Below are positions 16,041 to 25,149 of a stretch of 64,000 bases of DNA, one piece after another (position 1 is the first letter of the stretch; each line of letters begins with the position of its first letter). The notes beneath the pieces are model-generated. The model was not told where the DNA came from and did no database searches. It saw only the letters and a list, made by a program, of their open reading frames with translations. A program made the translations under genes and the position numbers. Origin of the DNA: Lachnospiraceae bacterium (lineage in GTDB: Bacteria > Bacillota > Clostridia > Lachnospirales > Lachnospiraceae); the NCBI GenBank assembly GCA_902363555.1, contig CABJAM010000003.1, positions 682,001 to 746,000 on the forward strand, read 5' to 3'.

Positions 16041-17123
16041 ATGAATTTTAATATTGCAGTTATCCGGGGCGATGGTATCGGCCCTGAAATTGTCAACGAA
16101 GCAATTAAAGTTTTAGATAAAGTTGCCGGAAAATTTAACCACACCTTTAATTATACGGATGTGCTGCTGGGCGGTGCGTCCATTGATGCCACCGGCGTTC
16201 CCCTGACGGATGAAGCGATCGAGGCGTGCAAAAAGAGCGACGCTGTACTCATGGGTTCCATCGGCGGAGACACGACCACATCACCGTGGTATAAGCTGCC
16301 CCCCAATCTGCGTCCGGAAGCCGGGCTTTTAAGTATCCGCAAGGCGCTGGGCCTTTTTGCCAATGTGCGTCCGGCTTACCTTTACAAGGAATTAAAAGCC
16401 GCCTGTCCTCTGAAAGAGGAGATCGTGGGCGACGGTTTTGATATGGTGATCATGCGTGAGCTTACCGGCGGCCTGTATTTTGGCGAGCGCCGGACAGTGG
16501 AGGAGAACGGTGTCCTCAAGGCTTATGATTCCCTTACCTACGACGAGCATGAGATTCGCCGCATTGCCGTTAAAGGCTTTGAGATGGCTATGAAGCGCCG
16601 TAAGGTGCTCACCAGTGTGGATAAGGCAAATGTGCTGGATTCCTCAAGACTGTGGCGCAAGGTAGTGGATGAGGTGGCAAAGGATTACCCGGAGGTTTCC
16701 TATTCTCATATGCTTGTGGACAATTGTGCCATGCAGCTTGTGAAAAATCCGCGTCAGTTTGACGTGATCCTTACAGAAAACATGTTTGGCGATATTTTAT
16801 CGGATGAGGCCAGCGAGATTACCGGTTCTATCGGTATGTTATCCTCCGCAAGCCTGAGCAGCACAAAGCTTGGCCTGTATGAGCCCAGCCACGGCAGTGC
16901 GCCGGATATTGCCGGACAAAACATTGCCAATCCCATTGCCACGATCCTCTCAGCCGCCATGCTCCTGCGTTATTCCTTTGACCTGGATGCGGAGGCGGAT
17001 GCTGTGGAAGCCGCAGTGAAAAAGGTTCTGGAAAAGGGCTGCCGCACCGTGGACATTATGTCTGACGGCATGCAGCAGATGAGCTGCAGTGCGATGGGCA
17101 GCGCTATCGCTGCCGAAGTCTGA
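16041..17123 (+). CDS. leuB: 3-isopropylmalate dehydrogenase
   Basis: Oxidises and decarboxylates 3-isopropylmalate with NAD to give the leucine keto acid. The 360-residue product has the family start VIRGDGIGPEI, the substrate loop RELTGGLYFG, the catalytic SVDKANVLDSSRLWRKVV region and TENMFGDILSDEAS with metal-binding aspartates. The GSAPDIAGQNIANPIA motif near the end is the nucleotide site. The ribosome binding site is GAGAGG. The gene follows a CodY box and its own promoter rather than running on from leuD. Confidence 0.97.
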   Translation: MNFNIAVIRGDGIGPEIVNEAIKVLDKVAGKFNHTFNYTDVLLGGASIDATGVPLTDEAIEACKKSDAVLMGSIGGDTTTSPWYKLPPNLRPEAGLLSIRKALGLFANVRPAYLYKELKAACPLKEEIVGDGFDMVIMRELTGGLYFGERRTVEENGVLKAYDSLTYDEHEIRRIAVKGFEMAMKRRKVLTSVDKANVLDSSRLWRKVVDEVAKDYPEVSYSHMLVDNCAMQLVKNPRQFDVILTENMFGDILSDEASEITGSIGMLSSASLSSTKLGLYEPSHGSAPDIAGQNIANPIATILSAAMLLRYSFDLDAEADAVEAAVKKVLEKGCRTVDIMSDGMQQMSCSAMGSAIAAEV

Positions 17124-17134
17124 TTCGCAGCAAA

Positions 17135-17162
17135 ATGGGCAGCTATCGCAGATGAAATCTGA
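17135..17162 (+). repeat. Partial tandem duplication of the leuB 3' end
   Basis: The last codons of leuB (17094-17123, ATGGGCAGCGCTATCGC then TGA) recur in degraded form at 17135-17162 (ATGGGCAGC-TATCGCAG... ATCTGA). It looks like an old slippage duplication. The copy is not a gene. Confidence 0.55.
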
Positions 17163-17274
17163 CAGCGGTGTGCTGGAGTGCGCGTCACCGCGGCGGAATC
17201 GGATAAAGGATCTGTCGTATTATGAAGTTATATAGATAAAAGTTATGAATACATAGATAAAGGATGGTATAAAA

Positions 17275-18942
17275 ATGAAAAGTGATGCAGTAAAAACAGG
17301 GATGCAGCAAGCGCCGCACCGTTCGTTATTTAATGCGCTTGGCATGACAAAAGAAGAGCTTGCAAAGCCTCTGGTAGGTATCGTCAGCTCCTATAATGAG
17401 ATCGTGCCGGGCCACATGAACCTGGATAAGATCGTGGAGGCTGTTAAGCTGGGCGTTGCCATGGCCGGCGGAACACCTATCGTATTCCCGGCCATTGCCG
17501 TATGTGACGGTATCGCCATGGGTCATCTGGGTATGAAATATTCTCTCGTGACCCGGGATCTGATCGCAGATTCTACAGAAGCGATGGCTTTAGCCCATCA
17601 GTTTGATGCCCTTGTTATGGTGCCCAACTGTGATAAGAACGTGCCCGGCCTTTTGATGGCTGCGGCCCGGATCAATGTACCCACCGTATTCGTATCCGGC
17701 GGTCCGATGCTCGCCGGCCGTGTAAAGGGGCAAAAGCGCAGTCTTTCCAGCATGTTTGAGGCCGTTGGCTCTTATTCTGCCGGAACGATGAGTGCAGAAG
17801 AAGTGGAAGAGTTTGAAAATAAAGTCTGCCCTACCTGCGGTTCCTGTTCCGGTATGTATACCGCCAATTCCATGAACTGTCTCACTGAGGTGCTCGGTAT
17901 GGGCTTAAAGGGCAACGGAACGATTCCTGCCGTATATTCCGACCGTATCCGCCTTGCAAAGCATGCCGGTATGCAGGTGATGGAAGTCTATCGCAAAAAC
18001 ATCCGCCCGAGAGATATTATGACAAAGGATGCGCTGATGAACGCCCTGACCATGGATATGGCACTGGGCTGCTCCACCAACAGTATGCTCCATCTTCCGG
18101 CTATTGCCCATGAGATCGGCTGGGATTTTGATATTACCTTTGCCAATGAGATCAGCGCAAAAACGCCAAATCTGTGCCATCTGGCGCCGGCCGGACCTAC
18201 ATATATGGAAGACCTCAATGAAGCCGGCGGCGTTTATGCCGTTATGAATGAGCTGGCAAAATTAGATTTACTGAACCTGGATTGTATGACCGTTACAGGT
18301 AAAACTGTGGGCGAGAATATTAAAAACTGCGTGAACCTCAATCCTGAGGTGATCCGTCCTGTGGACCGTCCGTACAGCACCACCGGCGGACTTGCCGTAC
18401 TTACTGGAAATCTGGCTCCGGATGGCAGTGTTGTTAAGCGCTCTGCTGTTGTGGAGGAAATGATGGTGCATGAGGGCCCGGCCAGAGTTTTTGATTGTGA
18501 AGAGGACGCCATTGAAGCGATCAAGGGCGGTAAGATCGTGTCCGGCGATGTGGTTGTCATCCGCTATGAAGGACCCAAGGGCGGCCCGGGTATGAGAGAA
18601 ATGCTCAATCCGACATCTGCGATCGCCGGTATGGGCCTTGGCTCCAGCGTGGCTCTGATCACCGATGGCCGTTTCTCCGGCGCGTCCAGAGGCGCATCCA
18701 TCGGTCATGTATCTCCGGAAGCTGCCGTGGGCGGCCCCATTGCCCTCGTTGAAGAAGGGGATCTGATCCGGATCAATATTCCGGAAAATTCCATCAGTCT
18801 GGCAGTATCCGACGAGGAGCTGGCAGCCCGGCGGGAAAAATGGCAGCCGAGAGAGCCGAAGGTGACGACCGGTTATCTGGCCCGCTATGCAGCCATGGTC
18901 ACCAGCGGAAACCGCGGCGCTGTACTTGAGATAAAAAAATAA
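17275..18942 (+). CDS. ilvD: Dihydroxy-acid dehydratase
   Basis: Dehydrates dihydroxy-isovalerate and dihydroxy-methylvalerate to the keto acids of valine/leucine and isoleucine. At 555 residues it has normal length. Iron-sulfur cysteines are C119 (PNCDKNVPG) and C185/C188/C191 (CPTCGSCSGMYTANSMN). The C-terminal active-site segment TDGRFSGASRGASIGHVSPEA is intact. Ribosome binding site AAAGGATGG. It lies 151 bases after leuB, with no terminator seen between, and before ilvB, so one transcript is likely. Confidence 0.97.
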   Translation: MKSDAVKTGMQQAPHRSLFNALGMTKEELAKPLVGIVSSYNEIVPGHMNLDKIVEAVKLGVAMAGGTPIVFPAIAVCDGIAMGHLGMKYSLVTRDLIADSTEAMALAHQFDALVMVPNCDKNVPGLLMAAARINVPTVFVSGGPMLAGRVKGQKRSLSSMFEAVGSYSAGTMSAEEVEEFENKVCPTCGSCSGMYTANSMNCLTEVLGMGLKGNGTIPAVYSDRIRLAKHAGMQVMEVYRKNIRPRDIMTKDALMNALTMDMALGCSTNSMLHLPAIAHEIGWDFDITFANEISAKTPNLCHLAPAGPTYMEDLNEAGGVYAVMNELAKLDLLNLDCMTVTGKTVGENIKNCVNLNPEVIRPVDRPYSTTGGLAVLTGNLAPDGSVVKRSAVVEEMMVHEGPARVFDCEEDAIEAIKGGKIVSGDVVVIRYEGPKGGPGMREMLNPTSAIAGMGLGSSVALITDGRFSGASRGASIGHVSPEAAVGGPIALVEEGDLIRINIPENSISLAVSDEELAARREKWQPREPKVTTGYLARYAAMVTSGNRGAVLEIKK

Positions 18943-19035
18943 ATTTCCGGGCGTATGCCTGCGAATAGTTTCGGCTGCGGCCGGAATACAGGAAAATGTG
19001 TGAATCGAATAAATGATAGAAAGGCGGGCGTAAAT

Positions 19036-20718
19036 ATGACATTAACCGGTGCTGAAATTGTTATAGAATGTTTGAAGGAGCAGGGTGTTGATACAGTCTT
19101 TGGTTATCCCGGCGGCACAATTTTAAATGTTTACGATGAATTATACAAACATAGCGACGAGATCACCCATATTTTGACGTCACACGAGCAGGGCGCTGCT
19201 CATGCGGCTGACGGTTATGCCAGAGCCACAGGGAAGGTGGGCGTTTGTATGGCCACCAGTGGTCCGGGGGCGACGAATCTGGTGACCGGCATTGCCACAG
19301 CATACATGGATTCCATCCCTGTGGTGGCGATCACATGTAATGTAGGTGTGAACCTTCTTGGTAAGGACAGCTTCCAGGAGGTCGATATTAAAGGGATCAC
19401 CATGCCCATCACAAAGCATAACTATATTGTAAAGGATGTCAATAAGCTGGCAGACACGATCCGCAGTGCGTTTACTATTGCCCAGACCGGACGTCCGGGC
19501 CCGGTACATATTGATATTCCCAAGGATGTGACATCCAACCGGGCGGAATATGAGTACAAGAAGCCGGAGGAGATCGTTCGTCTTACGGATGAGATCCGCG
19601 AAGAAGATCTGGATAAGGCGGTGATGCTCATTGCCCACAGCGAACGTCCGTTTATTTTTGTCGGTGGCGGCGCTGTACTGTCCGATGCTTCCGAAGAATT
19701 GAAAAAGTTTGTCACAAAGGTGCAGGCTCCGGTGGCCGATTCCCTTATGGGTAAAGGCGCTTTTGACGGCAAAGATAAAAATTACACGGGAATGCTTGGT
19801 ATGCACGGCACCAAGACGTCTAACCTGGGTGTAACGGAGAGCGATCTGCTCATCGTTGTGGGCGCCCGTTTTTCGGACCGTGTTATGGGCAATTCCAAGA
19901 CCTTTGCAAAAAATGCCAAGATCCTCCATATCGATGTGGATGCGGCGGAAATCAATAAAAATATTCCATGCGACTGCAGCATCATTGGCGACGCCAAGGT
20001 GGTCCTGCGCAAGCTGAACGCCCGCATTGAGCAGTTGGATCATACGGAATGGATGAATCATATTTACAGCCTGAAACGCACTTACCCGCTGACCTATCAT
20101 AAAGATATTCTCACAGGCCCCGGCGTTGTGGAAAAGATTTATGAGATGACCGGCGGTGAAGCGATCATTGCCACTGAGGTAGGACAGAACCAGATGTGGG
20201 CTGCACAGTTTTTCAAATATGACAAGCCGCGCAAGCTGATCACCTCCGGTGGTCTGGGTACCATGGGCTTTGGCCTTGGCGCATCCATCGGCGCCAAGCT
20301 GGGATGTCCGGATAAGCTTGTATTTAATATCGCCGGCGACGGCTGCTTCCGTATGAATATGAACGAGATCGCCACAGCCGCCCGCTATAATATCCCGGTG
20401 ATCGAGGTTGTTTTGAACAACCATGTGCTTGGAATGGTCCGTCAGTGGCAGACGTTGTTCTACGGACAGCGTTATTCAAATACAATACTTAATGACAATG
20501 TTGATTTTGTAAAGCTGGCTGAGGCGCTGGGCGCCGTAGGTATGCGGGTGACAACCCCGCAGGAGCTGGAGCCGGCGCTGCAAAAAGCCATGGAATTAAA
20601 TCGCCCGGTTGTTCTGGAATGTGTCATCGACAGCGACGACAAGGTTTGGCCCATGGTTGCCCCGGGAGCTTCCATATCCGAGGTGTTTGCGGAGGAGGAT
20701 CTGCAAAGCGGAAGATAA
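19036..20718 (+). CDS. ilvB: Acetolactate synthase, large (catalytic) subunit
   Basis: ThDP-dependent synthase that joins pyruvate to pyruvate or 2-oxobutyrate, the first common step of branched-chain amino acid synthesis. The start at 19036 (MTLTGAEIVIECL) is chosen because the region from an upstream in-frame ATG at 18955 is not family-like and GAAAGGCGG precedes 19036. The 560-residue product has the cofactor glutamate (LTSHEQGAAHAADGYARA), a central FAD-type domain and the GDGCF...NN ThDP-magnesium motif. No ilvN regulatory subunit or ilvC is adjacent, so both must be elsewhere if the pathway is complete. Confidence 0.95.
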   Translation: MTLTGAEIVIECLKEQGVDTVFGYPGGTILNVYDELYKHSDEITHILTSHEQGAAHAADGYARATGKVGVCMATSGPGATNLVTGIATAYMDSIPVVAITCNVGVNLLGKDSFQEVDIKGITMPITKHNYIVKDVNKLADTIRSAFTIAQTGRPGPVHIDIPKDVTSNRAEYEYKKPEEIVRLTDEIREEDLDKAVMLIAHSERPFIFVGGGAVLSDASEELKKFVTKVQAPVADSLMGKGAFDGKDKNYTGMLGMHGTKTSNLGVTESDLLIVVGARFSDRVMGNSKTFAKNAKILHIDVDAAEINKNIPCDCSIIGDAKVVLRKLNARIEQLDHTEWMNHIYSLKRTYPLTYHKDILTGPGVVEKIYEMTGGEAIIATEVGQNQMWAAQFFKYDKPRKLITSGGLGTMGFGLGASIGAKLGCPDKLVFNIAGDGCFRMNMNEIATAARYNIPVIEVVLNNHVLGMVRQWQTLFYGQRYSNTILNDNVDFVKLAEALGAVGMRVTTPQELEPALQKAMELNRPVVLECVIDSDDKVWPMVAPGASISEVFAEEDLQSGR

Positions 20719-20725
20719 TATCCAT

Positions 20726-20807
20726 GCGTAACCCCGCCGGTACAGCTTTATGCAATTGTGTAAAGTTGTACCAGGACCGCAAAGTGACGGCCATGGCGGG
20801 GTGACGC
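20726..20807. repeat. Nested palindrome between ilvB and serC
   Basis: GCGTAACCCCGCC (20726-20738) pairs with GGCGGGGTGACGC (20795-20807). Inside, 20739-20772 is a 34-base near-perfect palindrome with ends GGTACA and TGTACC, centred on CAATTG. There is no T tract. It lies between two operons and could separate them as a processing or termination structure. Confidence 0.6.
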
Positions 20808-20861
20808 TTTGCATAATAAGATTATTGGCCGAAAGGGCCGGATAGAAGGGATGAGGAAAAG

Positions 20862-21944
20862 ATGAGCAGAGTTTATAATTTTTCAGCAGGGCCGGCAGTG
20901 CTTCCTGTTGAAGTGCTTCAGGAAGCTGCCGATGAAATGCTTGATTACAAAGGAACGGGGATGTCCGTTATGGAGATGAGCCACCGTTCCAAGGCCTACG
21001 ATACGATTATTACGGAGGCCGAAGCGGACCTGAGAAAACTTATGAACATTCCGGATAATTATAAGGTATTATTCCTGCAGGGCGGAGCTTCCACCCAGTT
21101 TGCCATGATCCCGATGAATTTTATGAAGCATCGGAAAGCGGGATACATTGTGACCGGACAGTGGGCAAAAAAAGCCTTCAGTGAAGGCAAGATTTTTGGT
21201 GAGGCTGTGGAGCTGGCTTCCTCCGCCGACAAGACATTTTCATATATTCCGGACTGCTCGGATCTGGCAGTGACTGAGGATATGGATTATGTTTATATTT
21301 GTGAAAATAATACAATTTACGGAACAAAATTCCAGACACTTCCAAACACAAAGGGCAAGGATCTCATTGCCGATGTGTCTTCCTGTTTTCTGTCTGAACC
21401 GGTAGATGTGACCAAATACGCCATGCTTTATGCCGGCGCACAGAAAAATGTAGGTCCGGCCGGCGTGACGATCTGTATTATCCGCGAGGATCTGATTTCC
21501 GATGATGTGCTTCCGGGAACACCAACGATGCTGCGCTATAAAATCCATGCAGACAATGGTTCTATGTACAATACGCCTCCGGCATATGGCATTTATATAT
21601 GCGGCAAGGTTTTCAAATGGCTGTTAAAAAATGGCGGTTTGGAAAAACGCAAAGAGATCAATGAAATGAAAGCAAAAATCCTCTACGATTTCCTTGACAG
21701 CAGCGAAATGTTTAAGGGTACTGTGGAGCCGCAGAGCCGTTCTCTGATGAATGTTCCGTTTGTTACGGGAAATGACGAGCTGGATGCAAAATTTATCAAA
21801 GAGTCCAAGGCCGCAGGCTTTGAAAACTTAAAGGGCCACAGAACCGTGGGCGGTATGCGTGCCAGCATTTATAACGCCATGCCGGTGGAAGGTGTTCAGG
21901 CATTGGTTGATTTTATGACAAAATTTGAAGCAGAAAATAAATGA
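20862..21944 (+). CDS. serC: Phosphoserine aminotransferase
   Basis: PLP enzyme converting 3-phosphohydroxypyruvate and glutamate to phosphoserine. The 360-residue class V aminotransferase begins VYNFSAGPAVLPVEVL, a diagnostic start, and has LFLQGGASTQFAMIP and the PLP lysine in YAGAQKNVGPAG. The C-terminal motif GHRTVGGMRASIYNAMP is complete. Ribosome binding site GATGAGGA. It is 10 bases ahead of serA, forming a serine synthesis pair. Confidence 0.97.
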   Translation: MSRVYNFSAGPAVLPVEVLQEAADEMLDYKGTGMSVMEMSHRSKAYDTIITEAEADLRKLMNIPDNYKVLFLQGGASTQFAMIPMNFMKHRKAGYIVTGQWAKKAFSEGKIFGEAVELASSADKTFSYIPDCSDLAVTEDMDYVYICENNTIYGTKFQTLPNTKGKDLIADVSSCFLSEPVDVTKYAMLYAGAQKNVGPAGVTICIIREDLISDDVLPGTPTMLRYKIHADNGSMYNTPPAYGIYICGKVFKWLLKNGGLEKRKEINEMKAKILYDFLDSSEMFKGTVEPQSRSLMNVPFVTGNDELDAKFIKESKAAGFENLKGHRTVGGMRASIYNAMPVEGVQALVDFMTKFEAENK

Positions 21945-21954
21945 GGTGTGAGTG

Positions 21955-23118
21955 ATGTATAAAATTAAATGTCTGAATCCCATTTCCTCCCTTGGGATGA
22001 ATTTGTTTACCGGCCAATATGAGGTGACCGACGATTATAATGCTGCCGATGCCGTGCTTGTGCGCAGCGCTTCCATGCATGAGCTGGAGCTGCCTGAGAA
22101 TTTGGAGGCTGTGGCCAGAGCCGGAGCCGGTGTCAATAATATCCCTCTGGAAAAATGCGCCGAGAAGGGTATTGTCGTGTTTAATACACCTGGTGCCAAT
22201 GCCAATGGTGTTAAGGAGGCTGTGCTTGCCGGTATGCTCCTGGCTTCCAGAGATATTGTGGGCGGCGTGAACTGGGTTAAGTCTGTGAAGGACGATCCGG
22301 ATGTGGCTAAACTGGTGGAAAAGGGCAAAAAGCAGTTTGCCGGAACAGAGATCAAGGGCAAGAAGATCGGCGTAATCGGTCTTGGCGCTATCGGCGTGCT
22401 GGTGGCCAACGCCTGCAACCGCTTAGGGCTGGAGGTTTATGGCTACGACCCGTTTATTTCTGTGGAAGCCGCATGGAATCTTTCCAGAGATATCAAGCAT
22501 ATCAATAATGTGGACGATATTTATTCCGTCTGCGATTTCATTACCGTACATGTGCCATTAATGGACGCTACAAAGAAGATGATCAATGCGGATGCTTTCT
22601 CTAAAATGAAGGACGGCGTGGTGATCCTCAACTTTGCAAGAGATCTTCTGGTGGATGAGGATGCTCTCGGCGATGCCATTGCCGCAGGTAAGGTTAAGAA
22701 GTATGTAACGGATTTCCCAAATCCTAAAACAGCAAATATGGACGGCGTTATCGCCATTCCTCATCTGGGCGCTTCCACGGAGGAATCCGAAGATAACTGT
22801 GCCGTGATGGCTGTCCAGGAGCTGCGGGATTATATGGAAAATGGTAATATCACCCATTCGGTGAACTATCCGGACTGCTCCATGGGTGTGTGCACCGGTG
22901 CTGGCCGTATTGCCGTCAATCACCGGAATATCCCGAATATGATCGCTCAGCTCACGGCTGCCTGTGCGGCTGCCAATGTAAACATTACGGATATGAGCAG
23001 CAAAAGTAAGGGCGAGTGGGCTTATACGATGTTGGATCTGGCCAGCCCGGCTTCGGAGACGGTGGTCAACGATATCCGCAAAATCGCAGGGATCGTTAAG
23101 GTACGTGTGATCAAATAG
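21955..23118 (+). CDS. serA: D-3-phosphoglycerate dehydrogenase
   Basis: Oxidises 3-phosphoglycerate to 3-phosphohydroxypyruvate, the entry to serine synthesis. The 387-residue protein has RAGAGVNNIP, the Rossmann motif GVIGLGAIGVLVANA, the catalytic arginine and histidine segments (NFARDLLVDEDAL, PHLGASTEESEDNC) and a C-terminal ACT domain (about 320-387) that may give feedback control by serine. A GTG three bases before the ATG could equally be used; AGGTG precedes both. It is coupled to serC. Confidence 0.95.
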   Translation: MYKIKCLNPISSLGMNLFTGQYEVTDDYNAADAVLVRSASMHELELPENLEAVARAGAGVNNIPLEKCAEKGIVVFNTPGANANGVKEAVLAGMLLASRDIVGGVNWVKSVKDDPDVAKLVEKGKKQFAGTEIKGKKIGVIGLGAIGVLVANACNRLGLEVYGYDPFISVEAAWNLSRDIKHINNVDDIYSVCDFITVHVPLMDATKKMINADAFSKMKDGVVILNFARDLLVDEDALGDAIAAGKVKKYVTDFPNPKTANMDGVIAIPHLGASTEESEDNCAVMAVQELRDYMENGNITHSVNYPDCSMGVCTGAGRIAVNHRNIPNMIAQLTAACAAANVNITDMSSKSKGEWAYTMLDLASPASETVVNDIRKIAGIVKVRVIK

Positions 23119-23274
23119 AACCGGGGCGTCTATCCGCCCGCTCCGGCTGCGCTTTGGCCTCCCAGGCTGCGCCGTCATGGGGCTGTCGGACTGCGGGTCT
23201 GAGATAGGCTTTTTTAGAAGCTTGTGTTTTAGGTATGTAAAGATTGTAAGAAATGTAAGAATTAGTAATGGGAA

Positions 23275-23303
23275 TTGATTGTGCTTTTAGAGTATGATAA
23301 AAT
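23275..23303 (+). promoter_or_regulatory. Candidate promoter for the 23386-25085 genes
   Basis: TTGATT (23275-23280) and TAAAAT (23298-23303) at 17-base spacing, in the 267-base gap after serA. Confidence 0.45.
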
Positions 23304-23304
23304 A

Positions 23305-23333
23305 AAGCCGGTAGCGAAAATTGCTGCCGGCTT
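23305..23333. terminator. Hairpin after serA, possible terminator or 5' leader hairpin
   Basis: AAGCCGGTAGC pairs with GCTGCCGGCTT around a seven-base loop (11 pairs with one G-T), followed by CTTGATT. The T tail is weak. If the promoter at 23275 is used, the hairpin would instead cap the 5' end of the new transcript. Confidence 0.5.
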
Positions 23334-23385
23334 CTTGATTATGCGAAGCAACGAGTACGATTTAAGAAAGGATGGTTAAAATATT

Positions 23386-23790
23386 ATGTCGGATATATGG
23401 GAGACACTTTACGAGAAGGCGAAGGAGGTTTTAAATCCCAGGGAGATTTCCTCTTATGTGGAGGCAGGCGGCGTGTCCGCTGCTGTGCTGACGAAAGCCG
23501 GTAATATTTATGTGGGCGTATGTATCGATACAGCGTCCTCCATGGGGATGTGTGCGGAACGCAATGCCATGGCCAATATGATCACCCACGGGGAGAGCTG
23601 TATTGACAAGGTGCTGGCGCTGTTCTGGGATGGAAAGGTGGGGCCGCCCTGCGGTGTCTGCCGTGAGTTTATGATGCAGCTCGATAAGGATAACAAAGAT
23701 ATTGAAATTTTAATGGATTATGAAGCCCGCCGAAGTGTCCGGTTAAGTGAATTACTGCCGGAGTGGTGGGGCGATGCGAGGGAGGACTAA
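23386..23790 (+). CDS. Cytidine-deaminase-like protein
   Basis: A 134-residue zinc deaminase of the cytidine/blasticidin-S deaminase type. The catalytic motifs are complete: C56-A57-E58 (CAERNAM) and P88-C89 with C92 (PPCGVCRE), giving three zinc cysteines and the proton-shuttling glutamate. Length suits the homotetrameric cytidine deaminases, but the substrate pocket cannot be judged from sequence, and some homologues with this spacing act on other bases or antibiotics. Its stop overlaps the start of the DUF1015 gene by one base (TAATG), so the two are coupled. Confidence 0.85.
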   Translation: MSDIWETLYEKAKEVLNPREISSYVEAGGVSAAVLTKAGNIYVGVCIDTASSMGMCAERNAMANMITHGESCIDKVLALFWDGKVGPPCGVCREFMMQLDKDNKDIEILMDYEARRSVRLSELLPEWWGDARED

Positions 23791-25085
23791 TGGCTTTAGT
23801 AAAACCATTTTGTGCGGTGCGGCCGGCCGGAGAATATGCATCCAGGATCGCTGCGCTGCCGTATGATGTCTATGACCGAAGTGAGGCGCTGGCGGAAGTG
23901 AGCCGCGAGCCGCTGTCTTTTTTACATATTGACCGTCCGGAAACATGGTTTGATCCGTCGGTGGATATTTACGATGACCGGGTTTATGCGAAGGCTTCTC
24001 AGGTTTTGAGCAGTTGGCTGTCGGACGGTTATTTTATCCGTGAGGACCGGGAATGCTACTACATTTATCAGCAGATCATGGACGGGCGCTCCCAGACCGG
24101 TATTGTCGCCTGCGCCAGCGTGGATGATTACACCGGGAATACGATCAAGAAGCATGAAAATACCCGTGAGGACAAGGAGCTTGACCGAATCCAGCACATC
24201 CGGGCGTGTAAAGCCCAGACCGGACCGATTTTTCTGGCGTACCGGGCCAATGCGGTGATCCGCGGTATTGTGGAAAAGTACTGTGCGATGACGCCGGTAT
24301 ATGATTTTACGTCTCAGGACGGAACGGTTCAGCGCGTCTGGGTGATCGCAGACCATGAGGATATCTGTTCGATCAGTGAAGCTTTCGGGAAAATTTCGGA
24401 TATTTATATTGCCGACGGCCATCATCGGGCAGCCTCCGCGGTAAAAGTTTCTCTGGAAATGCGCCGGGAGCGCGATCTTGGAAAAATTTCAACAGGGAAT
24501 GCTGACGATGCCGTTGACGTTACGTGCCCCGCAGAATCGGACTTTTTCATGTCGGTTCTGTTTCCGGATGAGGACTTGAAAATATTGCCCTATAACCGGG
24601 TGATCCGGGATTTGAACGGACTTTCTGTGGACGGATTTTTGACGGCTGTGAGCGAAAAGTTTCATATAAGTGTTCTCAATGATTTTGATATGGCGGCCCG
24701 GGATGGGCATTTCCCGGATAAAAAGGCATGCTTTGGCATGTATCTGGATCATCAGTGGTATCTATTGACGGCCAGATCGGAAATCCTTTCGGGCGACGTC
24801 GTGGAAGGGCTGGACGTATCCATATTGCAGGATCACCTTCTGGCTCCGGTGCTGGGCATCCATGATCCACGGACCGATCAGCGCATTGATTTTATCGGAG
24901 GTATACGCGGCCTGGGAGAGCTGGTGAAGCGGTGTGATATGCAGGGCTTTGCTGTGGCCTTTGCCATGTTTGCCACATCCATTGATGAATTATTTGCCGT
25001 TGCCGACGCCAACCGACTCATGCCGCCCAAATCCACCTGGTTTGAACCTAAATTATATTCCGGGCTTTTTATACATACGCTTTAA
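23790..25085 (+). CDS. DUF1015 family protein, possibly linked to serine metabolism
   Basis: A 431-residue protein starting at 23790, where TAATG joins it to the deaminase gene and GGGAGG is the ribosome binding site. It has the family's opening (VKPFCAVRPAGEYASRIAALPYDVYDRSEA), FLHIDRPE and the invariant YIADGHHRAASA. DUF1015 proteins (COG4198) often sit next to serA/serC in Clostridia, as here. They share a ParB-like look with the free-serine kinases SerK and SbnI, so a kinase activity making phosphoserine has been considered for relatives. No activity is established for this branch. No membrane segments or signal peptide. Confidence 0.88.
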   Translation: MALVKPFCAVRPAGEYASRIAALPYDVYDRSEALAEVSREPLSFLHIDRPETWFDPSVDIYDDRVYAKASQVLSSWLSDGYFIREDRECYYIYQQIMDGRSQTGIVACASVDDYTGNTIKKHENTREDKELDRIQHIRACKAQTGPIFLAYRANAVIRGIVEKYCAMTPVYDFTSQDGTVQRVWVIADHEDICSISEAFGKISDIYIADGHHRAASAVKVSLEMRRERDLGKISTGNADDAVDVTCPAESDFFMSVLFPDEDLKILPYNRVIRDLNGLSVDGFLTAVSEKFHISVLNDFDMAARDGHFPDKKACFGMYLDHQWYLLTARSEILSGDVVEGLDVSILQDHLLAPVLGIHDPRTDQRIDFIGGIRGLGELVKRCDMQGFAVAFAMFATSIDELFAVADANRLMPPKSTWFEPKLYSGLFIHTL

Positions 25086-25096
25086 TACGATGTTTA

Positions 25097-25127
25097 TGTA
25101 ACAGTTCGGCCGCTCTGAACGGTTACA
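25097..25127. repeat. Interspersed palindrome TGTAACAGTTC...GAACGGTTACA
   Basis: A 31-base inverted repeat 12 bases after the DUF1015 stop codon and 23 before the amidohydrolase start. TGTAACAGTTCGG is mirrored by CTGAACGGTTACA. It is one of the clearest members of the family. Confidence 0.7.
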
Positions 25128-25149
25128 TTATAAATGGGAGGTCTTTTTG

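Noticed and set aside
19180..20424. A 414-codon open frame on the minus strand inside ilvB
   Set aside because: It is antisense to a complete, motif-bearing ilvB, has no recognisable domain and no ribosome binding site.
23119..23215. Remnant outer arm of a third giant hairpin after serA
   Set aside because: It has a similar GC-rich composition (CGCTCCGGCTGCGC) but no matching right arm and none of the conserved core.
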